64,000 nt of DNA from Mycobacterium mantenii (GCF_010731775.1 NZ_AP022590.1:5952001-6016000); one strand, 5' to 3'. Positions 1-8,730 are shown, counted from the first letter of the stretch. Notes: generated from the letters alone by a model not told the origin. Made by a program: numbers and translations.

Positions 1-218
1 CACACGCCCCACAGCTGTCCCGGCTCGGGCGGCTTGCCGCCCAGCTCATGCAGTATCGCGACGGCATCGACGTGCGCCTCGGCGACCCGGGCAGCGACGA
101 TGTTGTCTTCGGCCAGGTGGGCCAGCCGTTGCCAGCGCTCGGCGGTGCGCCCGGAGGCGGGTAGCGGAAGCTCGAGTCGTCCCGACTCCAGCCAGTGTTT
201 GACCAAACCCGCCGTCAC
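1..218 (-). CDS. Acyl-CoA dehydrogenase-like protein, N-terminal fragment (cut by window edge)
   Basis: Reading leftward from a GTG at 218, an open frame of about 72 codons runs off the left edge. The start shares bases with the stop of the upstream glycosyltransferase gene (GTGA overlap), so the two are translationally coupled. The visible N-terminus contains HWLESGRLELPLP and a helix-rich stretch (AEDNIVAARVAEAHVDA) like the start of the acyl-CoA dehydrogenase-like proteins that sit beside GT2 glycosyltransferases in actinobacteria. No catalytic residue is visible because the gene is cut, so the family call rests on the N-terminal sequence and the neighbour. The reading frame itself is well supported. 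Confidence 0.6.
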   Translation of the reverse strand, partial: MTAGLVKHWLESGRLELPLPASGRTAERWQRLAHLAEDNIVAARVAEAHVDAVAILHELGGKPPEPGQLWGV

Positions 219-940
219 GCGCAATCACCCGCCGCCGATCTCCCCAATTGCCTGAGGTGATGGGCGAATCCCATGGGCGCCCGGCCCTGGGTTCGCGCCG
301 AAGTGATCACCGACAATTCGGTGTCTCGATGTATGCGATAGCCGGCGTTTTCGAACCGCTCGACCAGATCGACATCCTCGCCCGTCGGCAAGGTGCGGAA
401 GCCGCCGACACGCCAGTACGCCCGGGCGCTGAAGCCCATGTTGGCGCCGTGGATGTGCTCGTGATCGTCGTGTCCATGTACGGGCTCCGCTTGGTAGCAA
501 CGCATATAGCGGTCGACTACGTCGGCGGTGTGGTGACGCCAGTCGGTGACGCGCACGACGCCCAGGACCATGTCCGCGCCCACCCCCAGCTGATGGACCA
601 GCCAGCCGGGGTCCACCCGACTGTCGGCGTCCGTGGTGGCAAACCAGCTTCTGCAGTCGTCGCCCAATAGTGATCGGGCGTAACCGAAACCGACGGCGCG
701 CGCCGTGCCGACGTTGTGCACGTCGACGCTGATGAAGTGCACATCGGGACCGTATTCACCGGCCAGCTCGTCGCTGCCGTCGTTGGAGTCGTCCAGCACC
801 GCGACGATGGTGACCGGAATCGGCGCACACAGTGCGGCGGTGAGAACCGCGCGCAGACAGGCCGGCAGCTTTGCCCGTTCGTTGTGGGCGGGGATCACTA
901 CGGCGGCAGCGTCATAGGCGCGTGGCGCGGCGGTTGACAT
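215..940 (-). CDS. Glycosyltransferase family 2
   Basis: A GT-A fold sugar transferase of about 241 residues. It opens with the nucleotide-binding strand PAHNERAKLPACL, followed by DDSNDGSDE. The metal-binding DxD motif appears as TTDADSRVDPGWL, then comes the acceptor-site stretch GANMGFSARAYWRVGGF and the catalytic-base region GEDVDLVERF. There is no signal peptide or membrane segment, so it should act in the cytoplasm. The ATG at 940 is preferred; six more codons are open upstream (to 958). It overlaps the next gene by GTGA and heads a short leftward operon. The donor and acceptor sugars cannot be told from the sequence. Confidence 0.85.
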   Translation of the reverse strand: MSTAAPRAYDAAAVVIPAHNERAKLPACLRAVLTAALCAPIPVTIVAVLDDSNDGSDELAGEYGPDVHFISVDVHNVGTARAVGFGYARSLLGDDCRSWFATTDADSRVDPGWLVHQLGVGADMVLGVVRVTDWRHHTADVVDRYMRCYQAEPVHGHDDHEHIHGANMGFSARAYWRVGGFRTLPTGEDVDLVERFENAGYRIHRDTELSVITSARTQGRAPMGFAHHLRQLGRSAAGDCA

Positions 941-985
941 AACCCCAGGATTTCCCAACTGGGCGTAAGTTAAACAGCCTTACCA

Positions 986-1023
986 CCCGTTTCAGGTGGC
1001 CCCGCCCGTTCCAGGTTGCCCCC
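986..1023. repeat. Tandem 19-bp imperfect direct repeat in a divergent promoter region
   Basis: Two adjacent 19-bp copies (986-1004 and 1005-1023) match at 16 of 19 positions and both contain CCCGTT.CAGGT.GCCCC. They lie in the 111-bp gap between the leftward glycosyltransferase and the rightward nucleotidyltransferase-fold gene, ending 28 bp before the latter's ATG. Such direct repeats may bind a regulator, but none is known here. Confidence 0.4.
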
Positions 1024-1051
1024 ACCGCAGGCCGGGTAAGACCTAGGCACC

Positions 1052-1627
1052 ATGGCAGCCACTGAAGCTCACACGGGCGCAACCGCGTGCACCACACCGT
1101 TACGCGACGCGCTGCGCGGCGCGGCGTCGGCACTCAAGGAGAACGGGCCACGCTTCGCCCTGGCCGGCAGCTACGCGTTATGGGCTTACGGCGCACCGGA
1201 ACCCAGCCACGATGTGGACCTGGTGGTGGCGGAGTCCGATGTAGAAGCGGCCGTGGCGACGCTGGCCGGCGCCGGGTTCGCCATCGAGCGCCCGCCGGAG
1301 GATTGGCTGTTCAAGGCCCGCAGGGCGGACGTGCTGGTCGACGTCCTGCACCGGCTCAACGGAGTGCCCGTCGATGCCGGGTTGCTGGACAAGGCCGAAC
1401 AGCACGACGTGTTGACCATCAGCATGCCGGTGCTGCCGCCCACCATGGTGCTCGTCCAGCAGCTGCGAGCGCTGAACGAGCATTACTGCGACTTCGCCAA
1501 GTTGCTGCCGGCCGTGCGCGCGGTGCGCGAACGGCTCGACTGGGAGGCCGTCACAGCGCTGACCGCCGACAACGATTACGCGGTCGCGTTTTTGGTGCTG
1601 GCCGACCGCCTCGGCCTGACCGGCTAG
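1052..1627 (+). CDS. Nucleotidyltransferase-fold hypothetical protein
   Basis: A 191-residue protein with the minimal nucleotidyltransferase signature: GSYALWAYG at residues 39-47, then DVDLVV with the acidic pair at Asp54 and Asp56. This layout (GS, about ten residues, DxD) is that of the MNT/NTP-transferase superfamily, which moves NMP to small molecules, RNA or protein. The rest is helical and without recognised domains. The ATG at 1052 is the first in frame. No HEPN partner gene is adjacent, so a MNT-HEPN toxin-antitoxin pair is not supported. Its stop overlaps the stop of the convergent gene at 1624-1627. The substrate is unknown. Confidence 0.7.
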   Translation: MAATEAHTGATACTTPLRDALRGAASALKENGPRFALAGSYALWAYGAPEPSHDVDLVVAESDVEAAVATLAGAGFAIERPPEDWLFKARRADVLVDVLHRLNGVPVDAGLLDKAEQHDVLTISMPVLPPTMVLVQQLRALNEHYCDFAKLLPAVRAVRERLDWEAVTALTADNDYAVAFLVLADRLGLTG

Positions 1628-1881
1628 TGATTACGCAGCTTGGCGACGAGCTTGTCTTTGGTCAGGCTCGAATAGCCGGACATGCCAAGCTCTTTGGCGC
1701 GCTTCCTGAGTTCTGGGACGGTCCAGTCCTGGTAAGACCCGGATTTGCCGCCCTTGCGGGCGACCGACGACTTACCCCGCCCGGCCGCCGCATTAGAAAT
1801 CCGCGCGGCCTTCTCTTTCGAGTCGCCCTGCTTGCGGAGGTCCTGGTACAGCTTTTCATTCTTGATCGACGAACGCGGCAT
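1624..1881 (-). CDS. Small SAP/Rho-N-like protein (DUF7218-type)
   Basis: An 85-residue basic protein rich in Lys, Arg and Ser. The C-terminal half (DWTVPELRKRAKELGMSGYS, then KDKLVAKLRNH) is a short helix-extended-helix motif of the type found in the Rho termination factor N-terminal and SAP families, which bind nucleic acid. The N-terminal half (SKEKAARISNAAAGRG) is typical of a widespread small actinobacterial family. A strong Shine-Dalgarno AGGAGG lies 8 bases before the ATG. A nucleic-acid-binding or stress-linked role beside the catalase is inference only. Confidence 0.75.
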   Translation of the reverse strand: MPRSSIKNEKLYQDLRKQGDSKEKAARISNAAAGRGKSSVARKGGKSGSYQDWTVPELRKRAKELGMSGYSSLTKDKLVAKLRNH

Positions 1882-1956
1882 GATTCATCCTCCTGTCCAC
1901 GATGAGCGTCCTAACTGTGCTGAATGCCCGCCCCGACCGCATCAAAAACCACGTCC

Positions 1957-4059
1957 TTAGGCCGGTATCGGGTCGGTGTGCCGCTCCCAGCAGCGGTGCC
2001 GGGCCAGCGCGGCGACGAATTCATCGACGAAGCGGTCCGGCAACTCGTCGGCAGCGGCCGTGGTGGTGATGACGGCCTGATCCTCGAGCACGTCGGTGTC
2101 CTCGGCCAGCCGATTGGTGATCCCCGCGGTGCGCAGCAGGTCGACGCCCGCCCCATAGGCACCGATGGGCTTCAGATGTTTGTAGGCCTCGGTGACGAAG
2201 TGCACGGCGTAGCCGTCGTTGGACAGCGTCGCTACGGAGCGCGGCCCGCACGCCACCACGACGGCGTCGTACAGCACCGAAGCCATCGTCGTGAACGATC
2301 GGTCGACGGCCAGCTCGCCGCCGGATCCACCGGCCAGGGTGCCGCCGGCGACCGGGGCCAAGACCTCGACCACCGCGCCGCGCTCGCCCAGCTGCCCGAT
2401 GAAGCGTTGGGTCCCCACCACGTCGACTCCGTCGGCGGCCAGCACGGCGATCTTGCGCGAGGCGATGGTGTCGCTGACACCGACTTGGGAGAGCGCCGGT
2501 GACGCGGCCACCCGATCGTCCACCGGCTCCTCGGGCGGGGTGGGCAGCCCCAGTTTCGCCGCCACCTGGCCGGCCAGCCCACCGTCGACGCGCGCGAGTT
2601 GTTCCACTACGGCCGAACGGATCTCGGGAACTTCGACCTTGCCCAGTTCGAAGGCGAACGCGGCGACGATGTGTTCGGCCTCGACCGGCGACATGCTCTG
2701 CCAGAACATGCGCGCCTGGCTGTAGTGATTCTCAAAGGACTTGGCGCGCTTGCGCATTGCCTGCCCATCCAGCCGCTCGGTGTAGTGGCGGAACACGTTC
2801 TCGTCGGCCAGTGCCGGGCAGCCGCCGCCGATGCTGTTCTTGGAGTAGCTGGTGCGGCCCTGCGGGATCGCGTGCTGTCCGTAACCGTCATGCTGGTTGG
2901 TGCGGACCTCGGCGACCGGCCGGTTGACCGGCAGCTGGGCGAAGTTGGGACCGCCCAGGCGGATCAGCTGAGTGTCCAGATAGGAGAAGTTGCGGAATTG
3001 CAGCAGCGGATCGTTCGTGAAATCGATGCCGGGCACCACGTTCGCTGTGTGGAACGCCACTTGCTCGGTCTCGGCGAAGAAGTTGTCCGGGTTGCGATTC
3101 AACACCATCTTGCCCACTGGCCGGACCGGAACCTGTTCCTCGGGAATGATTTTGGTCGCGTCGAGCAGGTCGAAATCGAACTTGAACTCGTCCTCCTCTG
3201 CGACCAGCTGCACGCCGAGCTCCCACTCCGGGTACTGGCCCGACTCGATCGCCTCCCATAGGTCGCGGCGGTTGTAATCGGGATCTTTGCCGGCGATCTT
3301 CTGGCATTCGTCCCAGATCAGCGAGTGCACGCCGAGCCGCGGCTTCCAGTGGAACTTCACGAAAGTTCCTTCACCGCTGCTGTTTACCAGCCGGAAGGTG
3401 TGCACGCCGAAACCTTGCATCATGCGGTAACTGCGCGGCAACGCCCGGTCCGACATCAGCCACATGATGGTGTGCAGGGTCTCGGGCTGCAGCGACACGA
3501 AGTCCCACAGCGTGTCGTGTGCCGACTGCGCCTGCGGAATCTCGTTGTGCGGCTCGGGTTTCACCGCGTGCACGAAGTCGGGGAACTTGATGCCGTCCTG
3601 GATGAAGAACACCGGGAAGTTGTTGCCCACCAGGTCGTAATTGCCTTGTTCGGTATAGAACTTGGTGGCAAAGCCGCGGACGTCGCGGACGGTGTCGGCC
3701 GATCCGCGTGACCCGGCCACCGTGGAGAACCGGACGAACACCGGAGTCTGAACACCCGGACTGATCAGGAATTTCGCCGCGGTATAGTCCGCCAGCCAGT
3801 CGTCATACGGCTCGAAATAGCCGTAGGCGCCGGCTCCGCGCGCGTGCACCACCCGCTCCGGAATGCGCTCGTGGTCGAAGTGAGTCATCTTCTCCCGGGC
3901 GTGGAAGTCCTCCAGCAGTGTGGGTCCCCGCTCGCCCGCCGTCAGCGAATCGTCGGTGTGGTGGACGCGAACGCCCTGTTGGGTGGTCAGGTATCCGGTG
4001 TCACGGCGGAACCGCGCCGGCTCCAGGTCGCGCTGTTTTGGATTCTGGTCTGTGGCCAT
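1957..4059 (-). CDS. katE: Large-subunit catalase (HPII type)
   Basis: Haem catalase that dismutates hydrogen peroxide to water and oxygen in the cytoplasm. About 700 residues from the ATG at 4059, the size of the large HPII clade rather than the 480-550 residues of small catalases. Seen: the distal His near residue 72 ([13 protein letters not shown]), the essential Asn region [11 protein letters not shown] near 146, and the proximal haem-ligand Tyr near 360 ([17 protein letters not shown]). A C-terminal flavodoxin/DJ-1-like domain follows from about 545 to the end ([16 protein letters not shown], and later [10 protein letters not shown]), as expected for HPII. A TTG 33 bp upstream (4092) is open, but its N-terminus looks non-coding. 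It is distinct from the bifunctional KatG. Confidence 0.95.
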   Translation of the reverse strand: MATDQNPKQRDLEPARFRRDTGYLTTQQGVRVHHTDDSLTAGERGPTLLEDFHAREKMTHFDHERIPERVVHARGAGAYGYFEPYDDWLADYTAAKFLISPGVQTPVFVRFSTVAGSRGSADTVRDVRGFATKFYTEQGNYDLVGNNFPVFFIQDGIKFPDFVHAVKPEPHNEIPQAQSAHDTLWDFVSLQPETLHTIMWLMSDRALPRSYRMMQGFGVHTFRLVNSSGEGTFVKFHWKPRLGVHSLIWDECQKIAGKDPDYNRRDLWEAIESGQYPEWELGVQLVAEEDEFKFDFDLLDATKIIPEEQVPVRPVGKMVLNRNPDNFFAETEQVAFHTANVVPGIDFTNDPLLQFRNFSYLDTQLIRLGGPNFAQLPVNRPVAEVRTNQHDGYGQHAIPQGRTSYSKNSIGGGCPALADENVFRHYTERLDGQAMRKRAKSFENHYSQARMFWQSMSPVEAEHIVAAFAFELGKVEVPEIRSAVVEQLARVDGGLAGQVAAKLGLPTPPEEPVDDRVAASPALSQVGVSDTIASRKIAVLAADGVDVVGTQRFIGQLGERGAVVEVLAPVAGGTLAGGSGGELAVDRSFTTMASVLYDAVVVACGPRSVATLSNDGYAVHFVTEAYKHLKPIGAYGAGVDLLRTAGITNRLAEDTDVLEDQAVITTTAAADELPDRFVDEFVAALARHRCWERHTDPIPA

Positions 4060-4157
4060 GTCGTGTCGGGTACCACCGCCCGACCGGTGCAAACGGCACG
4101 GATGTGGCCCTATCCACCATGACGACGGTTGCCTACCGTTGACAGGGGTAGTCGAAA

Positions 4158-5174
4158 GTGGTGATCCAAACGGCAGAAGTCGGCGACCTTCGTGGCGTGG
4201 TAGCCATCGGTGCGTCGGCAGGCGGCGTCGAGGCGCTGTCGAATCTTGCCGCCGGGTTGTCGTCGGACGTGCCGTACGCCTATTTGATGGTGCTGCACGT
4301 GCCCGCCGGTGCGCCCAGCATCCTGGCTCGCATCATCGATCGCAGTGGTCCGCTGCCCGCGGTTGCCGCCCGAAACGGCATGCCGCTCGAACCCGGACAT
4401 ATCTACGTCGGTGTCCCGGACCGCCATCTGCTGGTCGCCGATCATCGCGTGCTGTTGTCGCAGGGGCCGACCGAGAACGGGCACCGGCCCGCGATCAACG
4501 CGTTGTTCCGATCGGTGGCATTGACTTTTGGCAGCCGCGGGATCGGCGTACTGCTCTCCGGCGTGCTGGACGACGGCGTGCTGGGCATGGCCGCGATCCG
4601 CTCGTGCGGGGGGACCACCATCGGCCAGTCACCCGAGGACGCGTTGTTCCCGGCGTTGCCCACCAATGCCGTCGACGCGGGCGTGGTGGATCGGCAGGCC
4701 GCGGCGGCCGACGTCGGCGCGGTCCTCAAAGAGTTGTCGCATCGAGAGATTGAGGATCCTGAAGTGGAGCGCGACGCCGCGATGGAACTGGAGAACCGCA
4801 TCGCCATGACCTCGAGGTTCTCGACTGACTTCGACACCCAACGACTGGGCGAACCGTCCGGCTATACCTGCCCGGATTGCAACGGCTCGCTGGTGTCCAT
4901 CGGCGAAAACAATTTTCGCTGCCACGTGGGCCATGCCTGGACGGCCGACGCCCTGCTCAGCGCCCGCGACGACGAGGTCGAGGGGGCGTTGTGCGTGGCG
5001 CTGCGCAGCCTGCGGGAAAAGGCCAGACTGGCCCGGGAGCTGGCCGGCAGAACCGAGCCCGGCCTGCTCTTTCGGCGCTACACCTCGATTGCCCAAGAGA
5101 CCGAGCAGACGCTGACGGTGCTCAGCGACCGGTTGTCCGCCACCGCCCCTCCCAGGGGTGAGCCCGATGGATGA
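4158..5174 (+). CDS. cheB: CheB-type protein-glutamate methylesterase, with zinc-ribbon-like tail
   Basis: CheB catalytic domain without a receiver domain. In chemotaxis CheB removes methyl groups from, or deamidates, receptor glutamates and glutamines. The serine-hydrolase triad is intact: Ser20 in GASAGG, His47 in VLHVP and Asp139 in LSGVLDDGVLG. After the core (about 13-195) comes CPDC at 238-241 and CHVGH at 255-259, which together look like a small zinc ribbon, then a helical tail. GTG starts at 4158 and 4161 are both possible. It overlaps the STAS/ATPase gene and leads the cluster. No methyl-accepting receptor is in the window, so the target is unknown; it may act on a non-classical partner. 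Confidence 0.88.
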   Translation: MVIQTAEVGDLRGVVAIGASAGGVEALSNLAAGLSSDVPYAYLMVLHVPAGAPSILARIIDRSGPLPAVAARNGMPLEPGHIYVGVPDRHLLVADHRVLLSQGPTENGHRPAINALFRSVALTFGSRGIGVLLSGVLDDGVLGMAAIRSCGGTTIGQSPEDALFPALPTNAVDAGVVDRQAAAADVGAVLKELSHREIEDPEVERDAAMELENRIAMTSRFSTDFDTQRLGEPSGYTCPDCNGSLVSIGENNFRCHVGHAWTADALLSARDDEVEGALCVALRSLREKARLARELAGRTEPGLLFRRYTSIAQETEQTLTVLSDRLSATAPPRGEPDG

Positions 5175-5925
5175 GCTCGATCCCGCTGTCGTGATCGACC
5201 TGGAAACGGATCGGGCCGTGCCGATTCTGACCGTGCGGGGCGTGCTCGACAGCTCGACCTATCGAACCGTCCGCGACACCGTCATCAAGGTCGCGATCGA
5301 CGAGCCCCGCGCGGTGATCGTCGATATCGACCGTCTGCACGCGCCATCCAGCTCGGCCTGGACGGTATTCACCAGCGCGCGCTGGCATGTCAGTGTGTGG
5401 CCCGACGTGCCCATCCTGTTGGTGTGCGCCCAGCCGCAGGTGCGGCGCGAAATCGCCGCGGCCGGCATCACCCGATACGTGCCGGTCCATTCCATCCGGG
5501 ACCTTGCGCTGGATGCCGTGCAAAACCAATCGCTGCAGGTCCGTCGGCGGGCACGCACCGACCTTGCGCGAAACATCAGCAGCCTGGACGTCGCGCGCGG
5601 TGTGATCGCCGACTGGCTCACCCAGTGGGACATCCGGGAGGTGATCCCGGTTGCGGAGACGGTGGCGACCGTGTTACTCGAGAACGTGCTCGACCACACC
5701 GAGAGCGCACCGGTGCTGATCGTCGAGAGCTATCAAGACGGTGTCACGGTCGCGGTCGAGGACAACAGCTCTCGTCTGCCGGGCCGGCACGAGGACGCCG
5801 ACCGCGGCGCTGACGTCGTTTCCGGGTTGGCCATCGTGTCCGCGCTGTGCCGGGTGTGGGGCGCCACTCCCACGTCGTCGGGTAAAACGGTGTGGGGATT
5901 GGTCGGGCGGGAAAACCGGTTCTGA
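5158..5925 (+). CDS. STAS plus HATPase (anti-sigma-like) signalling protein
   Basis: Two domains in about 255 residues. Residues 10-115 form a STAS domain as in anti-sigma-factor antagonists (AVIVDIDRLHAPSSSAW, the loop that carries the phosphorylatable Ser in SpoIIAA). Residues 130-255 resemble the GHKL ATPase fold of RsbW/SpoIIAB anti-sigma kinases: N-box ETVATVLLENVLDHT, then VAVEDNSSRLP, and the end motif GLAIVSALCRVWG..SSGKTVWGLV. A partner-switching regulator combining antagonist and kinase halves is inferred. The GTG at 5158 overlaps the end of cheB by 17 bp; an ATG at 5167 is the alternative. It is followed 55 bp later by the CheR-PAS gene. No sigma factor gene is adjacent. Confidence 0.82.
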   Translation: MSPMDELDPAVVIDLETDRAVPILTVRGVLDSSTYRTVRDTVIKVAIDEPRAVIVDIDRLHAPSSSAWTVFTSARWHVSVWPDVPILLVCAQPQVRREIAAAGITRYVPVHSIRDLALDAVQNQSLQVRRRARTDLARNISSLDVARGVIADWLTQWDIREVIPVAETVATVLLENVLDHTESAPVLIVESYQDGVTVAVEDNSSRLPGRHEDADRGADVVSGLAIVSALCRVWGATPTSSGKTVWGLVGRENRF

Positions 5926-5980
5926 CGCCGCGAGTAGTGTTCGAGTCCGCCGGGTGAACCCCATATCGGATGGGACTTGC

Positions 5981-7822
5981 ATGGACGTCACGACTGACGA
6001 GGCATTCGAGGCGCTGCTGCGCTATATGCGCGACTCCCGCGGCTTCGACTTCACCGGTTACAAGCGCACCTCCTTGATGCGCCGCGTCAGGCACCGGATG
6101 GATCAGGCGGGCTACGCCACGTTCGAGGAATACCTCGACTTCCTGCAGGCCAGTTCGGATGAATTCACCGCACTCTTCAACACCATCCTGATCAACGTCA
6201 CCTCATTCTTCCGCGACCCGGACGCCTGGGATTTCGTCAGGACCGAGGTCATTCCGCGGCTGCTGGCCGAGCGTGGGCCCGACGATCCGATCCGGGTGTG
6301 GAGCGCCGGCTGCGCCTCGGGGCAGGAGGCCTACACGCTGGCCATGCTGCTGGCCGAGGCGCTGGGCTTCGACGGGTTCCGGCAGCGGGTCAAGATCTAC
6401 GCCACTGATGTCGACGAGGACGCGCTCACCGAGGCGCGCGGCGCCACCTACGATGCCAAGGCGGTCGAATCCGTACCGCCGGACCTGTTGGCGCGCTACT
6501 TCGAACAGGTCAACGGCCGCTACAGTTTTCACAAAGACCTGCGGCGCGCGGTGATCTTCGGCCGCAACGACCTGGTCAAGGACGCGCCGATCTCGCGCGT
6601 CGATCTGCTGGTATGCCGCAACACCCTGATGTACCTCAACGCGGAGACGCAGCGAAGCGTGTTGGCGCGCCTGCATTTTGCGCTTGCGCCACAGGGGATC
6701 CTGTTCCTCGGTCACGCCGAGATGCTGGTGAGCCACGGCGACCGGTTCACGCCGCTGAACCTCAAACACCGAATCTTCCGCAAGGCGGCCGGGTCCCACG
6801 GCGGCGTGGATCGCTACGACCCGAATAGCGTGTTCTACGAACGCCACGCCGACCTGCCCGGCCTGACGACGGTGCGCGATCTGGCTTTCCGGGCCAGCCC
6901 GGTGGCGCAGATCGTGGTGTCCGGCGAGGACACCGTCGCGATGATCAACCAGCAGGCGGAGAGCATCTTCGGGCTCTCGGTGCGCGACATCGGCCGGCTG
7001 CTGCGCGATCTCGAGATCTCCTACCGCCCCGTCGAGCTGCGCGCCTACCTGGAGCAGGCCAAGGTGGAGCGGCGCTCCGCGCGGATCCAGGACGTCAAAT
7101 GGCAGCGGCCGGGTGCCGAGACGGTGTGGTTCGAGATCCACGTGAACCCGCTCGTCGACGCCGAGAACGGTCTGCTCGGCGTGTCGATCGTCTTCTTCGA
7201 CGTCACCGCGACGCGCGCGCTGCTGGACAAGGTCGTCCAGACCAACCGCCAGCTGGAGGCGGCCTACGAAGAGCTGCAATCCACGAACGAAGAACTCGAA
7301 ACCACCAACGAAGAACTGCAATCCACGGTGGAGGAGCTCGAGACCACGAATGAGGAACTGCAGTCCACCAACGAAGAACTCGAAACCATGAACGAGGAGC
7401 TGCATTCCACCAACGATGAACTGCACACCATCAATGACATGCTGCGCGATCGCAGCATGGAACTGGACGACGCGAAGAACTTCCTGGACTCGCTGACCGA
7501 CTCGATCGACATGGGCCTGATGGTGGTCGACCGGGAGATGAAGGTGATCCTGTGGAACCGGCGTTGCGAAGAGCTCTGGGGGCTGCGGGCCGACGAAACG
7601 ACCGGGTCGCGCCTGACCGCATTGGACATCGGCCTGCCGCTGGACGGCGTGCGGCCATTGATCGGCAACGCCTTCGTCGACCCCGAAAGCTCCGGTGAAG
7701 TGACGGTGGACGCTGTCAACCGGCGAGGCCGCCCAGCCCGGGTGCGGATCAGGTGCACGTCGTTCCGTTCGAGTGAGGGGACGGTGGCCGGGGCGCTGCT
7801 GCTGCTGGACGTCGTGGATTAG
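5981..7822 (+). CDS. cheR: CheR-type methyltransferase with PAS, coiled coil and second PAS
   Basis: A 613-residue hybrid. Residues 1-60 match the CheR N-terminal helical domain and about 60-285 the SAM-dependent methyltransferase (RVWSAGCASGQEAYT near 105-120, and DLLVCRNTLMYL). A PAS domain follows at about 296-411, then a long coiled coil at 416-490 built on EELxSTN/EELETTN heptads, then a second PAS at about 501-612. In many proteobacteria this CheR-PAS-coil block continues into a histidine kinase; here it stops after the second PAS. The ATG at 5981 is chosen because the CheR domain begins there, although the frame is open from 5741. Its stop overlaps that of the convergent second cheB. 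Confidence 0.9.
   Translation: MDVTTDEAFEALLRYMRDSRGFDFTGYKRTSLMRRVRHRMDQAGYATFEEYLDFLQASSDEFTALFNTILINVTSFFRDPDAWDFVRTEVIPRLLAERGPDDPIRVWSAGCASGQEAYTLAMLLAEALGFDGFRQRVKIYATDVDEDALTEARGATYDAKAVESVPPDLLARYFEQVNGRYSFHKDLRRAVIFGRNDLVKDAPISRVDLLVCRNTLMYLNAETQRSVLARLHFALAPQGILFLGHAEMLVSHGDRFTPLNLKHRIFRKAAGSHGGVDRYDPNSVFYERHADLPGLTTVRDLAFRASPVAQIVVSGEDTVAMINQQAESIFGLSVRDIGRLLRDLEISYRPVELRAYLEQAKVERRSARIQDVKWQRPGAETVWFEIHVNPLVDAENGLLGVSIVFFDVTATRALLDKVVQTNRQLEAAYEELQSTNEELETTNEELQSTVEELETTNEELQSTNEELETMNEELHSTNDELHTINDMLRDRSMELDDAKNFLDSLTDSIDMGLMVVDREMKVILWNRRCEELWGLRADETTGSRLTALDIGLPLDGVRPLIGNAFVDPESSGEVTVDAVNRRGRPARVRIRCTSFRSSEGTVAGALLLLDVVD
7268..7435 (+). repeat. Eight 21-bp heptad codon repeats inside cheR
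   Basis: Eight consecutive 7-codon units encode residues 430-485 of the CheR hybrid. They alternate EELQSTN and EELETTN with small changes (STV, TMN, HSTN, DELHTIN). The DNA units are close copies, so this is a 21/42-bp tandem repeat. It forms a charged coiled coil between the two PAS domains, a known feature of CheR-PAS hybrids that relays signals. Confidence 0.85.
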
Positions 7823-8730
7823 TCGCCGGCGGTCTCGCGGCGCGAGACGTGCCGGTCTCGCCGCGTGGATGCTTCCTCGGCCGCCTGATGCGCCAGTTGC
7901 GCGCGGTAGCGCGACTCCTCGGCTTTGCGTTGTGCCGCCGCCACCGTCTCTCGCGTGGCGCCGAATCCCACGCTCAGCTCCTGGCGCCGGCGTTCGAGTT
8001 CGGCCCCACGCAGGCGGGCGAGTTCGCCCCGCGCCTCGGCGCTGTTGGTCCGATATTTCGGCGACAGCTGGCCGAACATGTCGGACGCAGCGACGGCGGC
8101 ATCACCGTCGCCCGTCGGAACGGGTGCCAGCGACTCCCGCGGCTCGGGGAGTGGCGCCCCTGCGACAATGCCCGCCAGGACGGCGCCGATCTCGTCGATT
8201 CGCAACACCAGATCGGCGCCGGCGCGGGCGGCCGCGATCGGCATCGACGAGTATTGGGCGGTCTCCGGGCTTTCGGCGATGACGACGGCGCCGGCCCGCT
8301 TCATCGCGGCGGTGCCCGCCGCGCCGTCGTGCCCGGAACCCGAAAGCACCACGGCAACGCTTTTTGGCCCGTACGAGCTGGCGATGGAAGCCAACAGCCC
8401 GTCGAACACCTGCGCCCGATGCGCCGGGGCCTGGTGCAGGCGACAGCGTCCCTCCGAAGTCAGTTGCAGCAGCATCCCGGGGGGACATACGACGACCTGT
8501 CCGGATGCCAGCACGCTTCCGTCCTGCGCCCAAGCGACCGAGCGTCCCGTCTGCCTGCTCAGAATGGCGGGAAGCAGGCTGTAATGACCGCCCAGGTGCT
8601 GCTGCACGACGACTGCGGCCGGAAAGTCCGGGGGCAGATCCCGCAACACGGTCGACAGGGCCTCCAGGCCACCCGCCGACGCCAGCAGGGCCACCAACTG
8701 AACGCCCGGCCCGTGCCCGTCAGTCGCCAT
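7819..8730 (-). CDS. cheB: Second CheB-type methylesterase with C-terminal coiled-coil tail
   Basis: A 303-residue CheB catalytic domain, again without a receiver. The triad is present: Ser18 in LASAGG, His45 in VVQQHLGG and Asp135 in LSGSGHDGAAG. The last ~90 residues are strongly charged and helical (RGELARLRGAELERRRQEL, then AAQRKAEESRYRAQLAHQA), a likely coiled coil that could pair with the one in the CheR hybrid. It lacks the zinc-ribbon tail of the first CheB. The ATG at 8730 follows GGAGGA very closely; the frame stays open upstream to 8994, but that would run into the divergent GT4 gene. It converges on cheR with overlapping stops, so it closes the chemotaxis-like cluster from the other side. 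Confidence 0.85.
   Translation of the reverse strand: MATDGHGPGVQLVALLASAGGLEALSTVLRDLPPDFPAAVVVQQHLGGHYSLLPAILSRQTGRSVAWAQDGSVLASGQVVVCPPGMLLQLTSEGRCRLHQAPAHRAQVFDGLLASIASSYGPKSVAVVLSGSGHDGAAGTAAMKRAGAVVIAESPETAQYSSMPIAAARAGADLVLRIDEIGAVLAGIVAGAPLPEPRESLAPVPTGDGDAAVAASDMFGQLSPKYRTNSAEARGELARLRGAELERRRQELSVGFGATRETVAAAQRKAEESRYRAQLAHQAAEEASTRRDRHVSRRETAGD

Noticed and set aside
1052..1627. MNT-HEPN toxin-antitoxin pair
   Set aside because: Only the nucleotidyltransferase-like half is present; no HEPN gene is adjacent on either strand.
6203..7426. 407-codon frame antisense to cheR
   Set aside because: It mirrors the CheR hybrid; its apparent repeats (FFVGGLQFLIRG-like) are only the reverse of the heptad repeat.
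4158..8730. Classical chemotaxis operon
   Set aside because: No receptor, CheA, CheW, CheY or flagellar gene; both CheB proteins lack the receiver domain needed for CheA control.
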